A stretch of 64,000 nucleotides of DNA, from assembly GCF_000687555.1 (NCBI RefSeq), contig NZ_JHWJ01000006.1, forward strand, positions 161,300 to 225,299. Reading direction: 5' to 3'. The notes beneath the pieces are model-generated. The model was not told the DNA's origin, did no database searches, and was given only the letters and a program-made list of their open reading frames with translations. The stretch is from [Clostridium] aerotolerans DSM 5434. GTDB lineage: Bacteria > Bacillota > Clostridia > Lachnospirales > Lachnospiraceae. Made by a program: the position numbers and the translations under genes. Below are positions 36,092-43,703 of this stretch, one piece after another (the stretch's first letter is position 1; each line of letters opens with the position of its first letter).

Positions 36092-37408
36092 ATGGACTGG
36101 AAAGAGATATATTTATCAAGACTGAAAACCATGGAAGAGGCTGTTCAGCTCATCAAATCCGGTGACCGGGTAGTCATCGGCCACGCAGTGGGAGAACCCA
36201 TGAAGCTGGTGGATACCATGGTGGATTATGCCGCAAAGGCGGATTTAAAAGACATTGAGATATTCCAGCAGGTGGATATGGGCCATTCCCTCTATGCACA
36301 GCCTGGAATGGAAAAACATTTCAGGGAGAACAGCCTGTTTTTGGGAGCAAAAACAAGGGATTGCGTCAACAGCGGTCGGGGGGACTTTACCCCATGTTAT
36401 TTTTACCAGACTCCTTATTTCTTTAAGCAGGTAAAAAGGCCCAATGTGGTTTTAGTGACCTTATCTCTGCCCGATGAACACGGCTATTGCAGCTTTGGAG
36501 TATCCTGCGATTATACAAAGCCGGCAGCTGAGGCAGAGGGGGCAAAGGTAATTGCTGTGGTAAATCCCAATATGCCAAGGACTCTTGGAGACAGCTTTAT
36601 CCATGTAAATGATATTGATGTCATCGTAGAGGATGATACCCCTATTCCGGAGCTGGGGCTTCCCCACATCGGAGATGTGGAAATGGCCATTGGGGAGCAT
36701 ATCGCATCTCTGGTCAATGACGGAGACTGTCTCCAGCTTGGAATCGGGGCCATTCCCGATGCCGTACTGAAATTCCTTGGTAATAAAAAGAATCTGGGCA
36801 TTCATTCAGAGATGATCTCTGACGGGGTGGTAGATCTTTACGAGCAGGGGATTATAAATTGCAGCGCAAAGAATTTTAATCGGGATAAGATGGTGGTATC
36901 ATTTCTTATGGGGACCAGGAAGCTTTATGATTTTGCAGATGATAATCCAGGCCTTTTCATGGCTCCTGTGGACTATGTCAATCACCCGGCCATCATTGGA
37001 AGAAACGACAATCTGGTTTCCATTAACTCTTCCATAGAAGTCAATCTTATGGGAGAGGCCTGCTCCGAGGCCATGGGCCTAAAGCAGTTTTCCGGAATCG
37101 GCGGGCAGGTGGATTTCATTCGAGGTGCTTCTTTTTCCAGAGGAGGAAGATCCATCCTTGCATTTCCTTCCACAGCGAAAAAGGGAACCATATCAAAGAT
37201 TGTGCCTTATCTGACCCAGGGAGCTACGGTTACGACTACGAGAAATGATGTGGATTACATTGTAACTGAACATGGGATTGCAAAAATGAAGGGAAATACG
37301 TTAAGAGAAAGAGCACGTCAGCTGATCGGGATAGCAGCGCCTCAGTTCAAGGAGGAATTGGCGGAGGAATTCCAAAGACGTTTTGCCGAAAAATATCAGG
37401 AGGTGTAA
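36092..37408 (+). CDS. 4-hydroxybutyrate (butyryl-CoA:4-hydroxybutyrate) CoA-transferase, copy 1
   Basis: This 438-residue protein belongs to the Cat1/Cat2/AbfT CoA-transferase family. The catalytic Glu is in LGIHSEMISDG (about residue 240), forming a glutamyl-CoA thioester. Other motifs are GIGAIPDAVLKFLG and SRGGRSILAFPSTAKKG. It probably moves CoA from acetyl- or butyryl-CoA to 4-hydroxybutyrate, making the AbfD substrate. The gene lies 41 bp after abfD with AGGGAGG in front. The next gene is a close paralogue, so the two may differ in acyl preference. Confidence 0.9.
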   Translation: MDWKEIYLSRLKTMEEAVQLIKSGDRVVIGHAVGEPMKLVDTMVDYAAKADLKDIEIFQQVDMGHSLYAQPGMEKHFRENSLFLGAKTRDCVNSGRGDFTPCYFYQTPYFFKQVKRPNVVLVTLSLPDEHGYCSFGVSCDYTKPAAEAEGAKVIAVVNPNMPRTLGDSFIHVNDIDVIVEDDTPIPELGLPHIGDVEMAIGEHIASLVNDGDCLQLGIGAIPDAVLKFLGNKKNLGIHSEMISDGVVDLYEQGIINCSAKNFNRDKMVVSFLMGTRKLYDFADDNPGLFMAPVDYVNHPAIIGRNDNLVSINSSIEVNLMGEACSEAMGLKQFSGIGGQVDFIRGASFSRGGRSILAFPSTAKKGTISKIVPYLTQGATVTTTRNDVDYIVTEHGIAKMKGNTLRERARQLIGIAAPQFKEELAEEFQRRFAEKYQEV

Positions 37409-37412
37409 CTTC

Positions 37413-38726
37413 GTGGACTGGAAAAAAATCTATGCTTCAAAGTTAAAATCCCCTCAGGAGGCTGTAAAAATCATTCGCTCAGGGGATACGGTATTAATCG
37501 GTCATGCGGCATCAGAACCGGATCTTTTACTGAGTGCCATGGTTGACTATGTAGTAGATCAGGATTTAAAGAGTATCCATATTGTGCAGCAGCATGATAT
37601 GGGAGCATGCAGGTTTTTTGAGCCTGGTATGGAAAAGCATTTCCGGTATACGTCACTGTTTATCGGAGCCAGAAGCAGAAGCTATATTGCGGAAGGAAAG
37701 GGAGATTTTACCCCATGCTTTTTCAACCGGATTCCAAACTACGTAACCCAGACCGATTGTGCAGATGTATTTTTAGTAACTCTTTCACCACCGGATGAAC
37801 ACGGTTATTGCAGCTATGGCCTTTCCTGTGATTTTGCTAAGGAAGTGGGGGAACAAAAGAACACAAAGGTCATTGCAGCGGTGAATCCCAATATGCCAAG
37901 GGTCATGGGAGATAATTTCATTCATGTGAGCAATCTGGAAGCAATCGTTGAGAGCAATGAGCCCATTCATGAACATGGCCGCCCATTCATCGGAGAGGTG
38001 GAGGAAAAGATTGGGGAAAACATTGCAGGACTTGTCCGGGATGGGGATTGTCTCCAGCTGGGGATTGGAGCAATTCCCGACGCGGTCTTAAAATTCCTGG
38101 GAGATAAAAGAGATCTTGGCATTCATTCCGAGATGATCTCCGATGGAATCATTGACCTTTACGAAAAAGGAGCCATTACCGGGAAAAAGAAGAACATTGA
38201 CCGGGAGAAGATGGTGGTCACCTTTATGATGGGAACCAGAACCCTTTACGATTTCGTCCACGACAATCCAGCCATCTGCATGATGCCAGTCAGCTATGTA
38301 AATGATCCATTTGTCATCAGCCAGAATGATAATGTGGTATCCATTAATTCAGCATTGCAGATTGATCTCATGGGTCAGGTGTGTGCGGAAGCCATTGGCT
38401 TAAAGCAGTATTCAGCCGTAGGCGGTCAGATGGACTTTGTAAGAGGAGCTTCTGCATCAAAGGGAGGCCGGTCCATCATTGCCTTTGGCTCTACGACAAA
38501 GGGAGGAACCATTTCTAAAATCGTTCCATTCCTTACCGAGGGGGCTGCGGTTACAACCAGCAGAAATGATGTGGATTACATTGTAACAGAAAATGGAGTC
38601 GCTCGTTTGAAAGGAAAATGTTTAAGGGACCGGGCAAAGGAACTCATAAAGATTGCCGCTCCTGCATTCCGGGATGAGTTATCCATAGAATTTGAGAAGC
38701 GTTTTGGAGAAGTGTTATTAGTTTAA
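37413..38726 (+). CDS. 4-hydroxybutyrate/acetate-type CoA-transferase, copy 2
   Basis: This 437-residue tandem paralogue is clearly similar to copy 1 along its whole length (both start DWKxIYxSxLK; both share LGIHSEMISDG with the catalytic Glu and QLGIGAIPDAVLKFLG). The start is GTG at 37413 behind AGGAGGTG; the frame is open further upstream inside copy 1 but without a site. It lies 4 bp after copy 1. A duplicated transferase could serve butyrate release or succinate/acetate activation, but the sequence does not decide. Confidence 0.88.
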   Translation: MDWKKIYASKLKSPQEAVKIIRSGDTVLIGHAASEPDLLLSAMVDYVVDQDLKSIHIVQQHDMGACRFFEPGMEKHFRYTSLFIGARSRSYIAEGKGDFTPCFFNRIPNYVTQTDCADVFLVTLSPPDEHGYCSYGLSCDFAKEVGEQKNTKVIAAVNPNMPRVMGDNFIHVSNLEAIVESNEPIHEHGRPFIGEVEEKIGENIAGLVRDGDCLQLGIGAIPDAVLKFLGDKRDLGIHSEMISDGIIDLYEKGAITGKKKNIDREKMVVTFMMGTRTLYDFVHDNPAICMMPVSYVNDPFVISQNDNVVSINSALQIDLMGQVCAEAIGLKQYSAVGGQMDFVRGASASKGGRSIIAFGSTTKGGTISKIVPFLTEGAAVTTSRNDVDYIVTENGVARLKGKCLRDRAKELIKIAAPAFRDELSIEFEKRFGEVLLV

Positions 38727-38747
38727 TGGGGATTGAGGAGGGGATTT

Positions 38748-39071
38748 ATGAATATTGTCATGATTTCTAATTTGCTGGAAACCCTTATGATCGTATGCTT
38801 TGGCTTGTCTTGGCCATTTTCCATACATAAATCTTATGTTTCCAGAACGGCAAAAGGAAAGAGTCTTTCCTTTGAATTTTTCATCTGGCTGGGTTACATA
38901 TTCGGGATTGTAAGAAAATTTCTGCTGTACAATGCGGACCCTACCGGGAATGACTGGCTGTTTTTCTTATCCTGGTTCTTCTACTTTTTGAATTTTGTTG
39001 AAATTACTTTCGATATGTATCTTTACAAGAGAAACGTAAGATTAGATAAAGAGAGAGAACTGGAGAAGTGA
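38748..39071 (+). CDS. Small PQ-loop-like membrane protein
   Basis: This 107-residue protein has about three hydrophobic segments. One stretch, FGLSWPFSIHKSYVSRTAKG followed by KSLSFEF, resembles a PQ-loop repeat of the SemiSWEET type. TTG at 38733 is part of the ribosome site (GAGGAGG), so the ATG at 38748 is the start. As the last gene of the 4-hydroxybutyrate operon it may be a small solute transporter, but no substrate can be named. Confidence 0.6.
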   Translation: MNIVMISNLLETLMIVCFGLSWPFSIHKSYVSRTAKGKSLSFEFFIWLGYIFGIVRKFLLYNADPTGNDWLFFLSWFFYFLNFVEITFDMYLYKRNVRLDKERELEK

Positions 39072-39077
39072 AAAATA

Positions 39078-39120
39078 CCATGTTACGGCCCGGATAGGAT
39101 TCCGGGCCAGGATAACATGG
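39078..39120. terminator. Strong hairpin between convergent genes
   Basis: CCATGTTA pairs with TAACATGG and GGCCCGG with CCGGGCC in one long stem. There is no strong T-tract next to it on the + strand. It separates the 4-hydroxybutyrate operon from the convergent NifU-like gene. Confidence 0.7.
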
Positions 39121-39141
39121 CAATTTTAGTATCTTTTTGTA

Positions 39142-39429
39142 TTAAAGCTGATGGTTCAGTATTTTATGTGCCATTGTAAGCAGTTCGGGATTGGTTTCTT
39201 CTACTAAAATGATATCCTTTATGGTAGGAAATGCCTGGCTGATCTCAAAAGAAATCAATTCCTCATTGGTACTGTGAGCGGCAGGACACCCGGAACATTT
39301 CCCGGTGAGCCGGACCCTTAAAACATCGTTTTCAAGGCTTAAAACAATAACATTGCCGCCGTGGGCCGCTAAAGAGGGCCGCACCTTTGCATCAAGAACA
39401 GATTCAATTTGTTTCAGTGTGATATCCAT
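39142..39429 (-). CDS. NifU C-terminal-domain iron-sulfur scaffold protein
   Basis: This 95-residue protein matches the NifU-like domain (VRPSLAAHGGNVIVLSLEND, then LTGKCSGCPAAHSTNEELI). The CxxC pair binds a transferable iron-sulfur cluster. AAGGAGG fits the ATG at 39429 rather than a longer start at 39447. It is transcribed alone, divergent from the LysR gene. It lies between operons rich in iron-sulfur proteins (AbfD, the ferredoxin-domain EtfA), so a maturation role for them is possible but unproven. Confidence 0.87.
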   Translation of the reverse strand: MDITLKQIESVLDAKVRPSLAAHGGNVIVLSLENDVLRVRLTGKCSGCPAAHSTNEELISFEISQAFPTIKDIILVEETNPELLTMAHKILNHQL

Positions 39430-39520
39430 AGATAACCTCCTTTGCATAGTAGTCTATCAATGCATGGCCGGTTTGTCAATTGGGGTAACGATATCAATAT
39501 CTTATGAAAGAAGTGATGGT

Positions 39521-40411
39521 ATGACTGCCAATTTTGAACACTATAAAGTTTTTTACTATGTAGCAAAATATAAGAATTTTACCAGAGCGGCTAATGCCTT
39601 GGTCACAAGCCAGCCATCCGTTACATACTGCATGCAGAACCTAGAAAGCATGCTGGGGTGCAAACTGTTTATACGGTCCAGAAAAGGCGTGACACTTACG
39701 GCAGAAGGAGAATTGCTCTACAGCTTTGTGGCTCCGGCCTGCAAGCAGCTGATGCAGGGAGAAGAAAAGCTTCGGGAACTGATGGGGGAGCAGCATGATC
39801 ATATCAATGTAGGGGCCACCCAGATGTCCATGCGTTCCTATCTGGTAGAGAAGCTTAAGATATTCCAGGAACAGTATCCTCAGGTGAAGTTAAATATCTT
39901 CAACTATAATACGGAGCAGACCTTAAGTGAATTAAAGGCTGGAAAGATAGACCTGGCAATTATCACAACGCCCATTGACAATGAACAGCGGTTAAAGGTG
40001 GTTGATGTGAAGCCCTTTAAGAGCATTTTAGTAGGGGGAGACAGATATCAGGAATATGGAGAGAGAAAGATGTTTCTCTCAGAAGTGGTGAAGCTTCCTC
40101 TCATCACCATGTGCAGTACCTCTACCACCTTTGGCTTTCTTCAGGAATTTTACCGCTCCTGCGGCCTCACCATGCAGCCTGCCATTGAGGTAGCTACCAT
40201 GGACTTAATCATACCGGTGATCAGAAAGAATCTTGGCATCGGTTTTGTGCCGGAGGAATTTGCAATTCCCTTCCTGGAGAGAAAGGAAATCATGGAAATC
40301 AAGCTTCATGAACAGATTCCTGAGCGTAAAATCTGCATTGTCAGTGACGAGAACAGGCCTCTTAGCACAGCAGCCAGGGAATTACAGAACATGCTGGAGT
40401 GTCAGAAGTAA
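39521..40411 (+). CDS. LysR-family transcriptional regulator
   Basis: This 296-residue regulator has the N-terminal LysR helix-turn-helix (FYYVAKYKNFTRAANALVTS, then QPSVTYCMQNLESMLG). A periplasmic-binding-protein-like effector domain follows (about residues 90-295; LKAGKIDLAIITTPIDNE, IRKNLGIGFVPEEFAIPF). The frame is open 72 codons upstream, but that part is antisense to the NifU-like gene, so I start at the ATG at 39521. It is the first gene of a long same-strand run and may control it. The effector is unknown. Confidence 0.9.
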   Translation: MTANFEHYKVFYYVAKYKNFTRAANALVTSQPSVTYCMQNLESMLGCKLFIRSRKGVTLTAEGELLYSFVAPACKQLMQGEEKLRELMGEQHDHINVGATQMSMRSYLVEKLKIFQEQYPQVKLNIFNYNTEQTLSELKAGKIDLAIITTPIDNEQRLKVVDVKPFKSILVGGDRYQEYGERKMFLSEVVKLPLITMCSTSTTFGFLQEFYRSCGLTMQPAIEVATMDLIIPVIRKNLGIGFVPEEFAIPFLERKEIMEIKLHEQIPERKICIVSDENRPLSTAARELQNMLECQK

Positions 40412-40431
40412 CCGGTTGTCTGGAGGACTTC

Positions 40432-41157
40432 ATGATTATTGGAATTAAGTATTGCGGAGGCTGTAATCCATTTTATAACAGGGCAAGGCGGGTGGAGAAA
40501 TTCAGAAAAGATAACCCGGAGCAAGAATATGTGAATTCTGCTGAGGATATTGTCTGTGATTTTTGGATGGTAGTCTGCGGATGCAGCCGAAGATGTGCGG
40601 ATATAAAAAATCTGAACGCCCGTAAGAAAGTAATTCTGTTATGGGATGAAGAAAGCTTTCAAATGCTTCAGGGGGAGCTGCGGGCATCTGAGAAAGAGGA
40701 ACCCCAAAAAGCCCGGGAAAAAAGAATTCTTTCTCTTTATGAAGAGGCATCCATGAAACGAACCATAACCAGGGAGGATGCAGAATGCTTTGCCCGATTG
40801 ACTGGAGATGAAAGCAGGCTACATCTGGAGGAGCAGACAGCAGTAAAGGCTGGTTTTGAAGGACCTCTGGTACACGGAATGCTATTGGATTCTCTGGTCT
40901 CAGCCCTTATGGGAACCAGACTTCCAGGTAGCGGTACCGTGTATGTGGAGCACAATACCAGGTTCATTCGCCCTGTTTACTGGGGAGATACTGTGGAAAT
41001 CACCGTCAGGTTCGTTTCCTTTGAGGAAGAGGAGGACCATTATATGGGACTTTTTTACGGAACCTGCAAAAATCAGCATGGGCAGAGGATTCTTTCGGTG
41101 AGCAGCAGACAGAGGATGATGAAAACCCTATTTGTGGTGGCAGGAGAAAAGGAGTGA
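40432..41157 (+). CDS. CGGC-motif domain fused to MaoC-like hydratase
   Basis: The protein has 242 residues. Residues 1 to about 90 begin IGIKYCGGCNPFYNRARRVE and contain VVCGCSRRCADIKNL. I cannot name this Cys-rich domain. About 105-235 are a hot-dog-fold MaoC domain (ARLTGDESRLHLEE, then FEGPLVHGMLL) with the Asp/His pair typical of (R)-specific enoyl-CoA hydratases and the C-terminal strand region VYVEHNTRFIRPVYWGDTVE. GGAGGA at 40421-40426 fits the ATG at 40432. It lies 20 bp after lysR and 6 bp before the carrier-protein gene, so it probably hydrates an enoyl thioester in that pathway. Confidence 0.75.
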   Translation: MIIGIKYCGGCNPFYNRARRVEKFRKDNPEQEYVNSAEDIVCDFWMVVCGCSRRCADIKNLNARKKVILLWDEESFQMLQGELRASEKEEPQKAREKRILSLYEEASMKRTITREDAECFARLTGDESRLHLEEQTAVKAGFEGPLVHGMLLDSLVSALMGTRLPGSGTVYVEHNTRFIRPVYWGDTVEITVRFVSFEEEEDHYMGLFYGTCKNQHGQRILSVSSRQRMMKTLFVVAGEKE

Positions 41158-41163
41158 GGCAGT

Positions 41164-41400
41164 ATGACAAATCTGGAGACATATAACCGGCTGTTTATCC
41201 GGGATTTAAGGGTAAAGGAAGAGGACCTTTCCGGTCTTAAATACAGAGGCACCCGTTCCTGGGATTCTCTGGGGCATATGGACTTAGTGGCAGACCTTGA
41301 GGAGGCGTTTGATATTCATATCACTACATCGGACGTTATGAACATTTCCTCCTATGAAAAGGGAAAGGAAGTCCTGTTAAAATATGGGGTCGTAATCTAG
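41164..41400 (+). CDS. Acyl carrier protein
   Basis: This 78-residue protein has the phosphopantetheine attachment site SWDSLGHMDLVADLEEAF with the modifiable Ser35, and an acidic helical profile. It is not part of a fab cluster. Placed between the MaoC fusion and LuxE/LuxC, it is likely a dedicated carrier for the acyl group handled by this cassette. Confidence 0.87.
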   Translation: MTNLETYNRLFIRDLRVKEEDLSGLKYRGTRSWDSLGHMDLVADLEEAFDIHITTSDVMNISSYEKGKEVLLKYGVVI

Positions 41401-41419
41401 GGGAAAGGAGCAGCCATTT

Positions 41420-42496
41420 ATGATGGATTATGAAGGCATTCTGGAGAGAGGACCGTTTTCTGTCACGCAGTCTGAAAAGCGGAAGCTTTACGGAGAATGG
41501 CTGACAGAGCTGACAGAGCATCACAGACAGAACTGCGACCCATACGATCAGCTGCTGACAAACCTTAAGATTCCGCGCCTTAAAAATATGGAAGAGGAAG
41601 AAATCCCCATGGTTCCAGTAGGTCTTTTTAAGGAAATGAAATTGACCAGCATCGGGGAAGATAAGGTGTTTAAGCTCATGACCTCTTCAGGAACCAGCGG
41701 GCAGAAGGTGTCTAGAATCTATCTGGACTGGGAAACAGCAGAATACCAGCAAAGGGCACTGGCAAATATCGGAAGCGATTATTTTGGAGATTCCAGGCTG
41801 CCTTTCTTAATCATTGACAGCCATCAGGTATTAAAGGACAGAAATATGTTTTCTGCAAGAGGAGCAGGGATTCTTGGTTTTTCTATCTTTTCTTCCAGGC
41901 TCTTTTACGGGCTTGACGAAGATATGAACCTTGATTTAGATGGGGTAGAGAAATTTCTGGAGCGATATCAGGGGAAAAAGGTCCTGATCTTTGGTTTTAC
42001 CTATATCATCTGGACCTGCCTTTATCAGGCACTGAAACAATCCGGGAGAAAGCTGGATCTTTCAGGCGGCATTTTAATTCATGGTGGCGGATTTAAAAAG
42101 TTGAGGGATCAATCCGTGTCTGATGATGAATTTAAGGAAAGGCTTTGGGAAGTCACCGGATGCAGAAGCATTCATAACTACTATGGAATGGCGGAGCAAA
42201 CAGGAAGCATCTATATGGAATGCGCCCATGGGCATCTCCATGCAAGTATTTATTCTGACATCATCACCAGAAGAGCAAGGGATTTTACCCTTTGTTCTCA
42301 TGGAGAAAAAGGAATCATACAGGTGCTCTCACCACTGCCTCATTCTTATCCGGGTCACTCCATACTTACGGAAGATGAGGGAATCATTCTTGGAGAAGAT
42401 GACTGCCCCTGTGGCCGGATGGGAAAATATTTTAAGGTATGCGGAAGGATTCACCAGGCGGAAATAAGGGGGTGCAGTGACACCTATGAAGGCTGA
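41420..42496 (+). CDS. luxE: LuxE-like acyl-protein synthetase
   Basis: This 358-residue protein resembles LuxE, the subunit that activates fatty acids with ATP and passes the acyl group to LuxC. Motifs include LMTSSGTSGQKVSRIYLD (adenylate-forming phosphate loop) and SIHNYYGMAEQTGSIYMEC. The C-terminal EIRGCSDTYEG holds the conserved Cys (352) that corresponds, as I remember it, to the acylated Cys of Vibrio LuxE. It overlaps the luxC-like gene by 20 bp. No luciferase genes lie nearby, so bioluminescence is not implied. Confidence 0.9.
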   Translation: MMDYEGILERGPFSVTQSEKRKLYGEWLTELTEHHRQNCDPYDQLLTNLKIPRLKNMEEEEIPMVPVGLFKEMKLTSIGEDKVFKLMTSSGTSGQKVSRIYLDWETAEYQQRALANIGSDYFGDSRLPFLIIDSHQVLKDRNMFSARGAGILGFSIFSSRLFYGLDEDMNLDLDGVEKFLERYQGKKVLIFGFTYIIWTCLYQALKQSGRKLDLSGGILIHGGGFKKLRDQSVSDDEFKERLWEVTGCRSIHNYYGMAEQTGSIYMECAHGHLHASIYSDIITRRARDFTLCSHGEKGIIQVLSPLPHSYPGHSILTEDEGIILGEDDCPCGRMGKYFKVCGRIHQAEIRGCSDTYEG

Positions 42497-43703
42497 GTTT
42501 ACTCATCTGGCAGGAGTGGAAAGACCAAAGGCAGAGCCGGTGGTCCCATTTGATACACCCGTTCTGGATTTTCTGGAGGCACTTTCTAAGGAAATACGAA
42601 GGGATAGAGGATTATTAAGATATCCGGAAATGGCTGCCTTTGGGTTCTGGATAAGAAGAGCTCATATGGAGGAATTTAAAAAGCGGTATGAAGATGGCCG
42701 GGTACGAATCGGCAGAGGTGTGGTTTTTCATATGGCAGCTTCCAATGTCCCCTTGTTATTTGCATACAGTATGGTCATGGGTCTGCTGGCTGGAAACAGC
42801 TGCGTTATACGAATCTCAATCCGATGTCAGGAAGAGGATTTTATACTATGTGAAATCATAGACAATCTTTTGAACAAACCACCATTTGCATCTATGAGGG
42901 ATCGAATTTCAGTTTTCTCCTGTGAAAGAGACCATGAAATCGTAAGAAGCTGGGCAGAGGCTTGTGATGGGCTGATGGTATGGGGCGGTGACGAAACCAT
43001 ATCAGTAGTTAGAAAATGGAATCTAAGGCCCGATGGAGTTTCCGTCATGTTTCCAGACCGGTATTCCATCTGTATTTTGAATCAGAAAAGCATGGCCGGA
43101 ATGCAAGGCGAAGAACTAAGAAAGCTAGCACATTCCTTTGTCAACGACACATATGCTATGGATCAGAATGCCTGTTCCAGTCCTCGTTATATCATATGGA
43201 ACCAGGGTGAGGAAAAAGAGAAAGAAGAGGCAGAAGCGGTACATAAAAAATGGTGGAATGCCATAGAAAAGGAAGCTGCCTCCTATGATTTAAGTCCTCA
43301 TAAAGCCACAAAGAAGTATGAAGCACTATGCAGATATTCCATGACAATGGAAGGAATTATAAAAACAGAGAGGTTTGGTAATCTGGTTTATACGATTCTT
43401 CTGTCCGGGATACCAAAAGCTCCAGAAACGTACCGGGGAACCTGGGGATTGTTCTTTGAGTATCAGGGAGATTATCGAAGGGTTCTTAAGGAACTGGCAG
43501 TGAGACAGCTCCAGACGGTGACCTATTATGGGCTGGATGGAAAGGAACTCATGGATTATGTGATGGATCACCATCTTTATGGAATCCACAGAATAGTGCC
43601 TGTAGGAAATGCCATGAACCTGGACTTAATCTGGGATGGGCAGGATACAATTCGTATGTTGTCCAGGGAAATTATCCGGGAGGAAGAGCATGAATCTGTT
43701 TGA
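42477..43703 (+). CDS. luxC: LuxC-like acyl-CoA/acyl-protein reductase
   Basis: This 408-residue protein is of the LuxC family, which reduces an enzyme-bound acyl group to the aldehyde with NADPH. The catalytic Cys is in YAMDQNACSSPRYI (Cys233). The nucleotide-binding region contains VVFHMAASNVPLLFAYSMVM and AGNSCVIRIS, as in aldehyde dehydrogenase-like LuxC. The start is GTG at 42477 (or ATG at 42486) inside the luxE 3' end, so the two are translationally coupled. V. harveyi LuxC is somewhat longer. The aldehyde product and its fate are unknown. Confidence 0.9.
   Translation: MTPMKAEFTHLAGVERPKAEPVVPFDTPVLDFLEALSKEIRRDRGLLRYPEMAAFGFWIRRAHMEEFKKRYEDGRVRIGRGVVFHMAASNVPLLFAYSMVMGLLAGNSCVIRISIRCQEEDFILCEIIDNLLNKPPFASMRDRISVFSCERDHEIVRSWAEACDGLMVWGGDETISVVRKWNLRPDGVSVMFPDRYSICILNQKSMAGMQGEELRKLAHSFVNDTYAMDQNACSSPRYIIWNQGEEKEKEEAEAVHKKWWNAIEKEAASYDLSPHKATKKYEALCRYSMTMEGIIKTERFGNLVYTILLSGIPKAPETYRGTWGLFFEYQGDYRRVLKELAVRQLQTVTYYGLDGKELMDYVMDHHLYGIHRIVPVGNAMNLDLIWDGQDTIRMLSREIIREEEHESV

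Noticed and set aside
39305..39520. N-terminal extension of the LysR frame
   Set aside because: These 72 codons overlap the NifU-like gene on the other strand, and LysR proteins start at the helix-turn-helix; the ATG at 39521 fits.
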